In this document: positions 1 through 7,449 of the stretch, in pieces
Layout: each line of letters starts with the position of its first letter
How positions within the stretch are numbered: the first letter of the stretch is position 1
Source: Panacagrimonas sp052387335
Lineage (GTDB): Bacteria; Pseudomonadota; Gammaproteobacteria; Nevskiales; Nevskiaceae
NCBI GenBank assembly: GCA_052387335.1
Contig: JBQTJH010000095.1
Location: 1 to 27,524, forward strand
Direction of reading: 5' to 3'
DNA length: 27,524 nt
Translations under genes and position numbers: made by a program
Notes under the pieces: generated by a model
Databases searched by the model: none
What the model was told of the DNA's origin: nothing
What the model saw: only the letters and a program-made list of their open reading frames with translations

Positions 1-1
1 A

Positions 2-148
2 GATGAACAGGCAGCGCAGGAGGCGTTCCGGCTCGGCGCCCAGGATTATCTGATCAAGGGTGATCAGCAGGGCGATGAGCTGCTGGAGTTTGTGCGCAAG
101 GCGGTGAGTGCTTTCAGCGTATCGAACGCGCTGTCGTCGCCGCATTGA
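2..148 (+). CDS. Response regulator, receiver domain C-terminus (partial)
   Basis: Only the last 48 codons lie in the window; the gene begins upstream. The visible protein has a run GAQDYLIKG, which is the beta5/alpha5 region of CheY-like receiver domains with the conserved lysine after a hydrophobic strand, followed by a final amphipathic helix (ELLEFVRKAV). It stops soon after, so no output domain follows and this is probably a single-domain or C-terminal receiver. It ends 27 bp before the histidine kinase at 176 on the same strand, so the two are probably co-transcribed and act as partners in phosphotransfer. The phospho-acceptor aspartate is outside the window and cannot be checked. Confidence 0.8.
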   Translation, partial: DEQAAQEAFRLGAQDYLIKGDQQGDELLEFVRKAVSAFSVSNALSSPH

Positions 149-175
149 TCAAGCGATAGATCGGGGAGAGAGATC

Positions 176-1384
176 ATGGCCAAGGACTGGACTTCGATGA
201 TGACCGGTGAGGGCTTGTTGCCTCACGGGGTGTGCTATCTGCGCAAGCCGGATCTGATCTGGCTGCACGTCATCAGTGACGGCGTCATTGCCTTTTCCTA
301 CTTCATGATTCCGGTGGCGCTGGTGTACTTCATGCGCCGCATCCGCACGCGTATCAGCTTCGACTGGGCCATCGCGCTGTTCGCTGCGTTCATCGTCCTC
401 TGCGGCACCGGCCACGTGCTGGACATCATCACCATCTGGCATCCCATCTACTACCTGCAGGGGTGGGAGCGCGCACTGACGGCGGTGGTGTCCATGGCCA
501 CCGCTATCGCCATCATTCCGCTGGTGCCCAAGCTGCTGTCCATGGCGACGCCCGAGGAACTGGAACAGGCCAATCAGCGCCTGCGCGCCGAGGTCAAGGC
601 GCGCGAACGTGCAGAAGAAGAGCTGCGCCGCTCGCTGGCCGATCTCAATCGCGCGGTGCACGAGCTGGAGCAGTTTGCCTTCATCACCTCGCATGATTTA
701 CAGGCGCCGTTGCGCAATATCGCCGGATTTTCGCAGCTGCTGTCGCGGCGTTATTCGCAGAAGCTGGACGGTGATGCGCTGGAGTTCCTGCAGTTCATCG
801 AACAGGGCGTGCGCCAGATGCAGGCGCTGATCAAGGATCTGCTGCAGCTGTCTCGCGTCGGCCGTACCGAAGCCCGGCCCGAGCGCCGACCGCTGGACGA
901 ATCCCTGCGCACCGCGCTGAACACGCTCAAATCTGAAATCAACACCAGCAGCGCGCAGATCCACTTTGATCCCATGCCCGCCATCCCGGCGGTGCAGTCA
1001 CTGCTGACGCAGCTGTTCCAGAATTTGGTGGGTAATGCGCTGAAGTTCCAGAAGCCCGGCAATCAAGCTGTGGTGCAGATCAGCGCCGAGCTCGAAGACA
1101 AGGGTCTGCATCTGCGCGTGCAGGACAACGGCATCGGCATCCCAGCCGATCAACTCGACAACGTCTTCGCCGTGTTCCGTCGTCTGCACAACGCCGAGGA
1201 GTACGAGGGCACCGGAATTGGCCTGGCCATCTGTCGCAAGATCGTGCAGCACCACAAGGGCGAAATCTGGGCCGAGTCGGACGGGCAGGGCACCTGCATT
1301 CATGTGCGGCTGCCGCTGGAGTCGCCGCTAGCAGCGGTCAAGCCGGCGTCGCCCGACAGCCTGGCGCAGGTGGCGCCGGCCTGA
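176..1384 (+). CDS. Histidine kinase with ethylene-receptor-like membrane sensor domain
   Basis: A 402-residue sensor kinase. Residues about 26-120 form three membrane helices that match the ethylene-binding domain of plant ETR1 and its cyanobacterial relatives. The match covers an aspartate in helix 1 (ISD, Asp35), helix-2 residues FIVLCGTGH with Cys76 and His80 in the CxxxH spacing of the copper(I) ligands, and a helix-3 block LTAVVSMATA. A coiled coil (about 127-165) leads to a HisKA domain with phospho-acceptor His173 in SHDLQAPLR, like phytochrome-type kinases. The ATPase domain has an N box (QNLVGNALKF), G1 (DNGIGIP, 317-323) and G2 (GTGIGLA). There is no GAF domain between sensor and kinase. 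ATG follows GGGGAGAGAG. A receiver-domain gene lies just upstream. The ligand-sensing role is inferred from the conserved residues; the kinase call is firm. Confidence 0.9.
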   Translation: MAKDWTSMMTGEGLLPHGVCYLRKPDLIWLHVISDGVIAFSYFMIPVALVYFMRRIRTRISFDWAIALFAAFIVLCGTGHVLDIITIWHPIYYLQGWERALTAVVSMATAIAIIPLVPKLLSMATPEELEQANQRLRAEVKARERAEEELRRSLADLNRAVHELEQFAFITSHDLQAPLRNIAGFSQLLSRRYSQKLDGDALEFLQFIEQGVRQMQALIKDLLQLSRVGRTEARPERRPLDESLRTALNTLKSEINTSSAQIHFDPMPAIPAVQSLLTQLFQNLVGNALKFQKPGNQAVVQISAELEDKGLHLRVQDNGIGIPADQLDNVFAVFRRLHNAEEYEGTGIGLAICRKIVQHHKGEIWAESDGQGTCIHVRLPLESPLAAVKPASPDSLAQVAPA

Positions 1385-1448
1385 GCGAGCGGACGTCGCA
1401 GTCAGGATGTCGCCACTCAGGTCGGGTGGCGGCCCCAGTGCAAGGCCA

Positions 1449-1747
1449 TCACTTCTTGCGGGCGCGTTTGGCGCGCGCCTGCTCAAAGGCTGAGCCGCAC
1501 GGTAGATCGTGGACTCGTCCCAGTGCTTGCCGACCAGCATCAGGCCAATCGGCAATCCCTTGCCGTCGTCGTAGCCCGCGGTGACGCGCCGCACCAGATT
1601 CTGCGCGCGCGCGTAATGCACGCCGCGATGCGTCTCCAGCATGTACTGGCCCATCAACATAGTGACCTTGAGCGATGCGGATCACTCGTCGGCACGGGTA
1701 CGCCAGCCGTCATGCGCGCGCATCAGGCTGGGCAGGTACAGACCCTA
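1449..1747 (-). pseudogene. Amidase (GatA-like family) C-terminal remnant
   Basis: Read on the minus strand, the fragment gives pieces typical of amidase-signature enzyme C-termini: LMGQYMLETHRG, YARAQNLVRR, GLPIGLMLVGKHWDEST, then RAA and AFEQARAKRARKK before the stop. It is broken in several ways. There is an in-frame TGA around 1681-1683. Sequence that normally separates the AQNL helix from the GLPIG strand is missing, so an internal deletion is likely. A one-base shift near 1496-1500 puts the last 16 residues in another frame. The Ser-Ser-Lys catalytic region is absent because homology stops at the palindromic element at 1748. It cannot encode a working enzyme. Family assignment is by recognisable motifs. 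Confidence 0.7.
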
Positions 1748-1890
1748 GGGAACCTCTGAACAAGTCTCGCGTCTGCGTTGCGAGTCAAAATCGCCTCAGG
1801 CAAGGAAGGAGGGACGCGGTGTATTGAAATACATAAGTCCCGACTGACGCAGCATGAGGCGATTTTGGCCGCAACCCGATTGGGTCCCAG

Positions 1891-1919
1891 CGCGGGAGTG
1901 ACTCAATGTCACTCCCGCG
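1891..1919. repeat. Central hairpin of the palindromic element
   Basis: A perfect 12-bp stem (CGCGGGAGTGAC) closes on loop TCAAT, and is itself enclosed by the stem CCCGATTGGG at 1875-1884 pairing with 1924-1933. The whole of 1875-1933 could fold into one long cruciform or RNA hairpin. No T-tract follows on either strand, so it is not a standard intrinsic terminator. Confidence 0.8.
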
Positions 1920-2029
1920 TAAGCCCAATCGGGGGCGGGGCCGTTTTTACGCATCCCGGCGTCACTCCTTCCTCAGGTATTTCAATACATCTCGTCAGTC
2001 GTTCCTTGGTCTGCGCAACGGTAGGTGTG

Positions 2030-2056
2030 GTGAGAGTGACTCAATGTCACTCTCAC
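2030..2056. repeat. Second hairpin with the same core and loop
   Basis: An 11-bp perfect stem (GTGAGAGTGAC) closes on loop TCAAT. It shares the core GAGTGACTCAATGTCACTC with the hairpin at 1891-1919 while the outer stem bases differ in a way that keeps pairing. Two copies with the same loop in one 359-bp element suggest an internal duplication or a repeated recognition site. Confidence 0.75.
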
Positions 2057-2136
2057 TGCACCGCACGGACCTCCGCCGCAGGCGCGAGACTTGTTCAGAG
2101 GTTCCCAACGCCACGCGCCGGGCCGCGCCACCGTCC

Positions 2137-2847
2137 ATGAAGGGTTTCCGTCTGGGCCAGACCCTGGCTGTTCCGCCCACACGTCGCGCACGCACCGGCG
2201 CCGCGCTCTGCACCCTGGGTCTGCATCTATTGCTGGTTTGGTGCTTGTTCGCCGATGCAACACCGCAGCGTGCAGCGCAGCCTCCCGCCGAGGGTCGGAG
2301 CACCCAGGTCAGGTTGCTCGCGATACCCGCTACCGCGCTTAGCCTGCCTGCGCCAGTCGAAGCGCCGGCATTGCGCACCCCACGTCTGGAATTGCCACCA
2401 CCGCGTTTGAACATCGCCGCGCCCACCTCCGATACCGCGCCGCCGAGCGCGCAGCCCAGTGTGTCTGCGTCCGCCGCAGCAGCCGCGCCTGCCGCTCCGG
2501 GTCAGGCCGCGAGCCGCGCGCCCAATATCGTCGCAAGCGTGGATTGCTTGCCGCTGCGCTGGCTGCAGGGCGTGAGTCGGCGCATCAGCTTTGAACTGAA
2601 TTATCCCTCACAGGAACGCAGGCTCAATCATCGCGGCACCGCTTATGTGCGCGTATCGGTCAACCGCAGCGGCGTGGTAATCGACGCACCCCTGCTGCGC
2701 GGTTCGGGATACGCCGCGCTGGACCTGGAAGCGCAAGCCGTGTTTCGCCGCATTGGGCGCTTCGCGCCTGTGCCGGCAGAAGCCTGCAAGGGCGCTGACA
2801 TCATGGTGATCGATCAACCTATCGGCTTCGGCGTGGCACCGTTCTGA
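2137..2847 (+). CDS. TonB-family energy transducer-like protein
   Basis: A 236-residue protein with one membrane helix near the N-terminus (about 21-39, CTLGLHLLLVWCLF) after a basic cytoplasmic stretch. A Pro/Ala-rich periplasmic linker (about 45-145) leads to a C-terminal TonB-like domain (about 155-236) with RGTAYVRVSVNRSG and ALDLEAQAVFRRI. This layout is that of TonB proteins, which pass proton-motive energy from ExbB/ExbD to outer-membrane receptors. No exbB, exbD or receptor gene is visible here. The ATG at 2137 is preferred because it gives the expected short cytoplasmic N-terminus, but no clear Shine-Dalgarno precedes it. An open frame extending upstream to 1906 runs through the palindromic element and is not taken as coding. 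The start lies only 30 bp after that element, which may have replaced the native upstream region. Confidence 0.75.
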   Translation: MKGFRLGQTLAVPPTRRARTGAALCTLGLHLLLVWCLFADATPQRAAQPPAEGRSTQVRLLAIPATALSLPAPVEAPALRTPRLELPPPRLNIAAPTSDTAPPSAQPSVSASAAAAAPAAPGQAASRAPNIVASVDCLPLRWLQGVSRRISFELNYPSQERRLNHRGTAYVRVSVNRSGVVIDAPLLRGSGYAALDLEAQAVFRRIGRFAPVPAEACKGADIMVIDQPIGFGVAPF

Positions 2848-2878
2848 GGCAGCGCGCTTGCCTGCGCCAGGCCACGGC

Positions 2879-3628
2879 TCATTGTGGCGGCTTGTAGTTG
2901 CGCGTCGGACTGCTCACGGCATCGGGCTGGCCGCTTTCGATGGCCCAGGCGCGCTTCACCGCCAGCTCGGTGACGGACAGCGCCACTTCGATCTCCTTGA
3001 GCATGGCTGCGCGAAACTTGGCGATGGCCACACGCCCAGCCGGACTTACGGCCACGGCACCGTCGCGGGTCGCGGCGATCTGGGTCTCAGCCTTGTTGAC
3101 GATGGCCGCGCGACCGCGCGTCCAATCGGCAAACAGCGTGTTCCACTGGCTGATGTCCTGCTGCGCCAATCGCGCCTTCTTGGCAGCCGCGTCCGCATCC
3201 GAGCCCTGCGCCATCACCTTTTGCAGATTGCCGCCCATCGCCGCCTGCAGCCAGCGCGTGCGCTTGGCCAGCGCAGCGCTGGGTTCCTTCTTGTCGGCGA
3301 ACTCAGTGAGATAGGCGTTGTAGGCAGACGCCGCCTGTCGCACCTCGGCGGTCTCGGTGTTGTCGAGATTTGCCGCGATCGTGATCGGTGGCAAATCGCC
3401 CCCCGCGAGTGCGGCAGTGGCGGCGCGTTCGGCCTCCAGCTCTCGCACGAAGCTCTGGTACTCCGGCGCCACGATCTGCCCATCGCGCCACCAACGCAGC
3501 GCGGTGGCGACATCAGCCGGCGGCGCCGGCACGCGGCTGTACAGGGCAGACAGCGAGGCGGCGTGAGAGTCCAGGCTGCTCAGGCCGAGCGCGGCGATGA
3601 CAAACGGTGCGTAGCGAAATCGACTCAT
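2879..3628 (-). CDS. Secreted protein of unknown function
   Basis: A 249-residue protein not recognised by family. The N-terminus (MSRFRYAPFVIAALGLSSLDSHA) looks like a Sec signal peptide cut after about residue 23, so a periplasmic or exported location is likely. The mature part is rich in Ala, Glu and Lys with long predicted helices (for example RELEAERAATAALAGG and TRWLQAAMGGNLQKVMAQ), and no catalytic motif stands out. The start at 3628 is chosen because it places the signal peptide at the N-terminus; an open frame continues 25 codons upstream. It converges on the TonB-like gene with a 31-bp gap and diverges from the acyl-CoA dehydrogenase gene. Confidence 0.6.
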   Translation of the reverse strand: MSRFRYAPFVIAALGLSSLDSHAASLSALYSRVPAPPADVATALRWWRDGQIVAPEYQSFVRELEAERAATAALAGGDLPPITIAANLDNTETAEVRQAASAYNAYLTEFADKKEPSAALAKRTRWLQAAMGGNLQKVMAQGSDADAAAKKARLAQQDISQWNTLFADWTRGRAAIVNKAETQIAATRDGAVAVSPAGRVAIAKFRAAMLKEIEVALSVTELAVKRAWAIESGQPDAVSSPTRNYKPPQ

Positions 3629-3821
3629 GAGCGCGTCCGGCGATGAGAGGCTCGGCGCTGAGCGGGCGCGCAGGACGGCGACCTTGCCGCACCCACGAAA
3701 CAATCCATGGGTTTACGCAGCAAGCTCCGCGCCAAACTCAGACAGAGTCGTGTAGTCCGGATTTCCCTGTAGTAGCCGCCCATCACCGGGCTAGCATGGG
3801 ACGGCCAAGGAGAAAACGAAC

Positions 3822-5051
3822 ATGGATTTTGAAGCCAGCCCGCGCAGCAAGGACTACACCCAGCGCGTCCGCGCGTTCATGAAGGAACACATATTACCGG
3901 TTGAGTTACAGCACTGGGACGAAATTCACTGCGCGCGTCCTGGTGGCATCTGTCGCGAGTGGAAGATTCTGCCGCGGGTCGAGGAACTCAAGGCCAAGGC
4001 CAAGGCGCAAGGCTTGTGGAATCTGTTCCTGCCGGACGCCGAATGGGGCGCCGGCTTGTCGGTGCTGGAATACGCGCCCATCGCCGAGGAAACCGGCCGC
4101 AGCTTGATGGCACCGGAGATCTTCAATTGCGCCGCACCCGACACCGGCAATATGGAAGTGATCTGGCGCTATGGCTCTGATCAGCAAAAGCAGCAGTGGT
4201 TGAAGCCGCTGCTCAACGGTGAGATTCGCTCCGTGTTCTGCATGACCGAGCCGGACGTCGCCTCGTCTGATGCCACCAACATGCAGGCCACCGCCATCGT
4301 CGAAGGCGACACGGTGGTGCTCAACGGCAAGAAGTGGTGGAGCAGCGGCATCGGTGATCCGCGCGCGAGGATCGCGATCTTCATGGGCCGCACGCCGGAC
4401 GAGAACCGCTCGCGCAAGCATCAGCATTCCATGGTGCTGGTGCCGCTGGACACGCCCGGCGTCAGCATCCAGCGCATGCTGCCGGTGCTCGGTGACTACG
4501 ACGAACCGCACGGCCACGGCGAGGTGCACTTCGACCATGTGCGCTTGCCGGCTTCCGCCATCATTCACGGACCCGGTATGGGCTTTGAGATTGCGCAGGG
4601 TCGTCTGGGGCCGGGCCGCATCCATCACTGCATGCGTGCCATCGGTGCGGCCGAGCAGGCGCTGGATTTGACCATTGAGCGTGGCATGAAGCGCGTGGCC
4701 TTCGGCAAGCCGCTGCTGAATCTGGGCGGCAATCGCGAACGCATCGCCGACGCGCGCATCGCCATCGATCAATGCCGACTGCTGACCTTGTACGCCGCCT
4801 GGAAGATGGACAAGGTCGGTGCGCTCGCGGCGATGACCGAGATCTCCACCATCAAGGTCGCCGCGCCGTTGATGCTGCAGAGCGTGGTCGACATGGCCAT
4901 GCAGTTGCACGGTGCCGGTGGCGTGTCAAGAGACTTTGCACTGTCCGGCTTTTTCGCCATGGCGCGCATGCTGCGCCTGGCCGATGGCCCGGACGAGGTG
5001 CACCGCGGTGTGATCGCGCGGATCGAGTTGGCCAAGCGCGGGTACGCCTGA
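3822..5051 (+). CDS. Acyl-CoA dehydrogenase (ACAD10/11-like)
   Basis: A 409-residue flavoprotein of the acyl-CoA dehydrogenase family, which oxidises an acyl-CoA to the 2,3-enoyl-CoA and passes electrons to electron-transfer flavoprotein. The order is an N-terminal helical domain (1-130), a beta domain with the FAD-contact motif CMTEPDVASSDATN and KWWSSG, and a C-terminal helical domain with RVAFGKPL, LHGAGGVSRD and a final ADGPDEVHRG block. The MTEPDVASSDATN motif and length match the group containing mitochondrial ACAD10/11 and many bacterial homologues. A good Shine-Dalgarno (AAGGAG, 3807-3812) precedes the ATG. It stands alone; no ETF or hydratase gene adjoins it. Chain-length preference cannot be read from sequence. 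Confidence 0.92.
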   Translation: MDFEASPRSKDYTQRVRAFMKEHILPVELQHWDEIHCARPGGICREWKILPRVEELKAKAKAQGLWNLFLPDAEWGAGLSVLEYAPIAEETGRSLMAPEIFNCAAPDTGNMEVIWRYGSDQQKQQWLKPLLNGEIRSVFCMTEPDVASSDATNMQATAIVEGDTVVLNGKKWWSSGIGDPRARIAIFMGRTPDENRSRKHQHSMVLVPLDTPGVSIQRMLPVLGDYDEPHGHGEVHFDHVRLPASAIIHGPGMGFEIAQGRLGPGRIHHCMRAIGAAEQALDLTIERGMKRVAFGKPLLNLGGNRERIADARIAIDQCRLLTLYAAWKMDKVGALAAMTEISTIKVAAPLMLQSVVDMAMQLHGAGGVSRDFALSGFFAMARMLRLADGPDEVHRGVIARIELAKRGYA

Positions 5052-5348
5052 GTCGGACTTGGCCCGCGCACGGCACGGGGTCTCCTTGCTTGCCGAGTTA
5101 ACGACCGCCAGTTAACCTTAATTCGCATCGTTGTGGATTGACGTTGACGGAACACGAACAAGAATCCGTCACGCAACACGCAACGCGGGGCGGATCGGGG
5201 ATCACCCCTTCACCGCTGCATCTTTCACGACTACAGCCTTACAGCCGGTGCGCGGCTTTGCTCTGTGCCGCGCCTTCAGCGCCGTGCGTCACTCGGGTTC
5301 AGCGCGGCGGATCGTTCTTCCGGACCTGATATCAGCGGAGAGAAGTCG
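5052..5348. other. Intergenic region, 297 bp, no gene seen
   Basis: No coding sequence, tRNA or intrinsic terminator is convincing here. It contains two GTTAAC palindromes (5097-5102 and 5111-5116) separated by 8 bp, forming an inverted pair that could be an operator for the downstream envelope genes. No good -35/-10 pair could be assigned. The segment just before the ATG at 5349 carries a GGAGAG ribosome-binding site (5338-5343). Confidence 0.4.
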
Positions 5349-6326
5349 ATGACGCAGCGCCACGCAAGACGGTATCCATACGGACTGATTGGTCTTGGAC
5401 TGCTGCTCGGTACGCCGCTAGCGCAGGCCGAGGAGCTGATCTTTGTCACGGCCAACAGCATTTTGCTGCGTGACAGCGCCAATCCCGCTGTGGCAATTGA
5501 CGGCCTGCCTTTCACCCTGCCGGCGGGCTTTGTCGCCGTGGGCGGTGATGCCGATCCGGACGACGGTGACGTACACGTATTGGCGCGCAACGCGGGCAGC
5601 GGGCAGTGCCAGCTGTTCGACGGCGGTGATCCGGCCGCCGCCGGCGACTCGCTGCCGCTGACCGCCGATGGACCCTCATTCAGCTGCAGCGCGACCGTTG
5701 GCGACGTGGAGTTGCAAGACCAGCCGTTCGAACCGTCTGATCATCTGACTGCTGACGGCAATGTGATTCGCGTCTACGTGCCCGAAGATGACGCCAGCTT
5801 CGATGCGCCCGTGGTCTCCTCCGCGGGTGTCACGGTCAATCTGGTCGCGCTAACTCAGCGCACCGACAGCGACCCCATTTACGGCATCAACCGCGGTGGA
5901 GCCGGCGCCATCGGCGTGCTCGACGATAGCGACTTCGACGTGACCGGCCAGGTCGTGCTGAACAATGCCATGAGCCTGAGCGGTGCCAATGTCTCGGGTC
6001 CCACTTCTCTGGACATCTCACCGGATGGCAGCACGCTGTATCTGCTGACCGCGGGAAATCTCTACAGCGTGACAGCGGCCGGCGTATCCACTCTGCTGGG
6101 CACCGCGCCGACTGGCGCTGTGGCGGTATTCGTCGATCTTTCCGGCAGCAGTAACGGTGGCGGCGGTAACAATACCGGCGGCGACGGTGGCGGTTCGGAT
6201 GAGGACGATGACGAAAGCAGCAGCATCAAGGTCGGCGCATTCGGCGTCTGGGGACTGGTGCCGCTCATTCTGCTGGGCTTGTTGCGTCTGCGCGCCAGAT
6301 TCCGCCAAGCACGCCAGCGCGCTTGA
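5349..6326 (+). CDS. Exported protein with a CTERM-like C-terminal sorting tail
   Basis: A 325-residue protein with a Sec signal peptide (1-27, ending PLAQA). The mature region contains repeated beta-strand segments such as TANSILLRD, DGDVHVLAR and SLDISPDGSTLYLLTAGNLYSV, resembling WD40/NHL-type propeller blades. A Gly/Asn/Asp/Ser linker (265-292) follows. The C-terminus has a hydrophobic helix (about 296-312, GVWGLVPLILLGLL) and a basic end (RLRARFRQARQRA). Linker, helix and arginine cluster form the tripartite layout of GlyGly-CTERM or similar sorting signals processed by a rhombosortase or exosortase. The canonical motif is not perfectly matched and no sorting protease is in the window. 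The ATG at 5349 is chosen for the signal peptide and GGAGAG. The outer-membrane gene starts 34 bp downstream, so the two are likely co-expressed. Confidence 0.65.
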   Translation: MTQRHARRYPYGLIGLGLLLGTPLAQAEELIFVTANSILLRDSANPAVAIDGLPFTLPAGFVAVGGDADPDDGDVHVLARNAGSGQCQLFDGGDPAAAGDSLPLTADGPSFSCSATVGDVELQDQPFEPSDHLTADGNVIRVYVPEDDASFDAPVVSSAGVTVNLVALTQRTDSDPIYGINRGGAGAIGVLDDSDFDVTGQVVLNNAMSLSGANVSGPTSLDISPDGSTLYLLTAGNLYSVTAAGVSTLLGTAPTGAVAVFVDLSGSSNGGGGNNTGGDGGGSDEDDDESSSIKVGAFGVWGLVPLILLGLLRLRARFRQARQRA

Positions 6327-6360
6327 ATCGGCAATGCCATCTCATTCCGGAAACCTGATC

Positions 6361-7428
6361 ATGTTCACATCCCAGCGTCTTCTCGCCGTGATTTTGTTGT
6401 TGCCCCTCGGCGGCGCCGCGCAAGCCGCGGGCACCGAGTCCAGCTTCGGCCTGGGCACGCGCTTGGGCATCACCACCGGTCTGGGCTTCGAGGCGACCTA
6501 CGGCGTCAATCGCTGGGTCGATCTGCGCGGCGGCTTCAACATCGGTTATGTCGAATTCGATTACGAGGAACAGGAGACCACCTACCTCGGCGAGTTGTCG
6601 TATCGCTCGTTCTCCGGCTTCGTCGACATCAAGCCCTTCGGCGGTGGCTTTCGTCTGAGCGCGGGCGTGTATTCCAAGCCCATGGAGCTGGAGCTCGCAG
6701 CCTCCGGCGAGGACGAATACGACCTGGGCGACCGCAATTACTTCGGCGATCTGAATCTGGACGGCGACGTTGAGCTAGGTTCGGCCGTGCCGTATCTGGG
6801 CATTGGTTGGGGCGGCACCACCAATGGCAGCGGCCTGGGCATGAGCTTCGATCTGGGCGTGCAGTTCGGCGATTCGCCCGACGTGAGCTTGCTCGCGAGC
6901 GGGACCGTCTGCGATCTGACGTCCGACCCGAATTGCACTGCGACCTTCGATGTCAATGATCCGAACGATCCGCGTGCCCAGATGTTCCAGTCCGAACTCA
7001 ATCGCGAGATCGCCGAGCTCGAAGACGATGCCAAGGACTTCGAGCTGATTCCGGTGATCCAGATCGGACTGCATTATCGCTTCGGCGGTGGGTCGTCCTC
7101 AGGTGACACGGCGCCGCGCCGCGCGGCGGTATCTCCCGTGGCACCGCCTGTGGCCGCGCCAGCTGCTGCGCCTGTCATCGGTATCGCGCCCAAAGCACCT
7201 GCCGCAGCGGCGACGCCGCGTACGCAGACGCCGCCCCCGGGTTCGTTTGTGACCGCGCGCGTGCTGCAGATCAAGCCCAGCCCGACGTCTTCAGCCAAGC
7301 CCAGCGGGATCATCGCCGCGGGTGCGACAGTGACCGTCAAGGGCGAGCAGAAAAATAATGACGGCGATTGGCGCTTCGTGACGTCCGGGGTTCAGGGCGG
7401 CTGGTTGCGCGCTTCGGATATTCCGTAA
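6361..7428 (+). CDS. Outer-membrane beta-barrel protein with C-terminal SH3-like domain
   Basis: A 355-residue protein. A signal peptide (1-22, ending AAQA) is followed by about 215 residues of alternating beta strands (FGLGTRLGITTGLGFEATYG, YRSFSGFVDIKPF, SAVPYLGIGWGG, LIPVIQIGLHYRFGG), typical of 8- to 10-strand outer-membrane barrels. The barrel closes on YRF, a common C-terminal signature, but the chain continues through an Ala/Pro linker (about 240-290) into a segment resembling a bacterial SH3 domain (VLQIKPSPTSS, AGATVTVKGEQKNNDGDWRFV, GGWLRASDIP). Bacterial SH3 domains often bind peptidoglycan or proteins, so it may tether the outer membrane to the wall. The start is chosen for its signal peptide; the ribosome-binding site is weak. 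It follows the exported CTERM-like protein on the same strand. Confidence 0.65.
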   Translation: MFTSQRLLAVILLLPLGGAAQAAGTESSFGLGTRLGITTGLGFEATYGVNRWVDLRGGFNIGYVEFDYEEQETTYLGELSYRSFSGFVDIKPFGGGFRLSAGVYSKPMELELAASGEDEYDLGDRNYFGDLNLDGDVELGSAVPYLGIGWGGTTNGSGLGMSFDLGVQFGDSPDVSLLASGTVCDLTSDPNCTATFDVNDPNDPRAQMFQSELNREIAELEDDAKDFELIPVIQIGLHYRFGGGSSSGDTAPRRAAVSPVAPPVAAPAAAPVIGIAPKAPAAAATPRTQTPPPGSFVTARVLQIKPSPTSSAKPSGIIAAGATVTVKGEQKNNDGDWRFVTSGVQGGWLRASDIP

Positions 7429-7449
7429 TCGCGACGGCCATCACGCGCC

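Larger units (their letters stand above)
1748..2106. repeat. Palindromic MITE-like element with nested hairpins
   Basis: A 359-bp segment is bounded by perfect 24-bp inverted repeats at 1748-1771 and 2083-2106, which begin GGGAACCTCTGAACAAG. Inside are further inverted repeats: 13 bp (1786-1798 with 1855-1867), 10 bp (1875-1884 with 1924-1933), 12 bp with a 5-base loop (1891-1902 with 1908-1919), and 11 bp with the same loop TCAAT (2030-2040 with 2046-2056). GTATTGAAATAC at 1821-1832 reappears inverted at 1977-1988. No convincing protein is encoded. No target-site duplication is visible. The architecture suits a non-autonomous transposable element or a structured repetitive element; the mobile origin is inference. 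Confidence 0.75.

Noticed and set aside
149..694. Minus-strand open frame opposite the histidine kinase
   Set aside because: Rich in Arg, His and Gln with no family motif. It is a frame shadow of the high-GC kinase gene.
1906..2136. Upstream extension of the TonB-like frame
   Set aside because: It runs through the hairpins of the palindromic element and gives an Arg/Ser-rich sequence with no TonB features; the membrane helix fits the later ATG.
3906..4910. Long minus-strand open frame opposite the acyl-CoA dehydrogenase
   Set aside because: His/Gln/Arg-rich composition typical of antisense to high-GC genes; the plus strand carries a complete enzyme with a ribosome-binding site.
5138..5166. 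TTGACG repeated twice, possible -35 elements
   Set aside because: No acceptable -10 at 16-18 bases from either copy.
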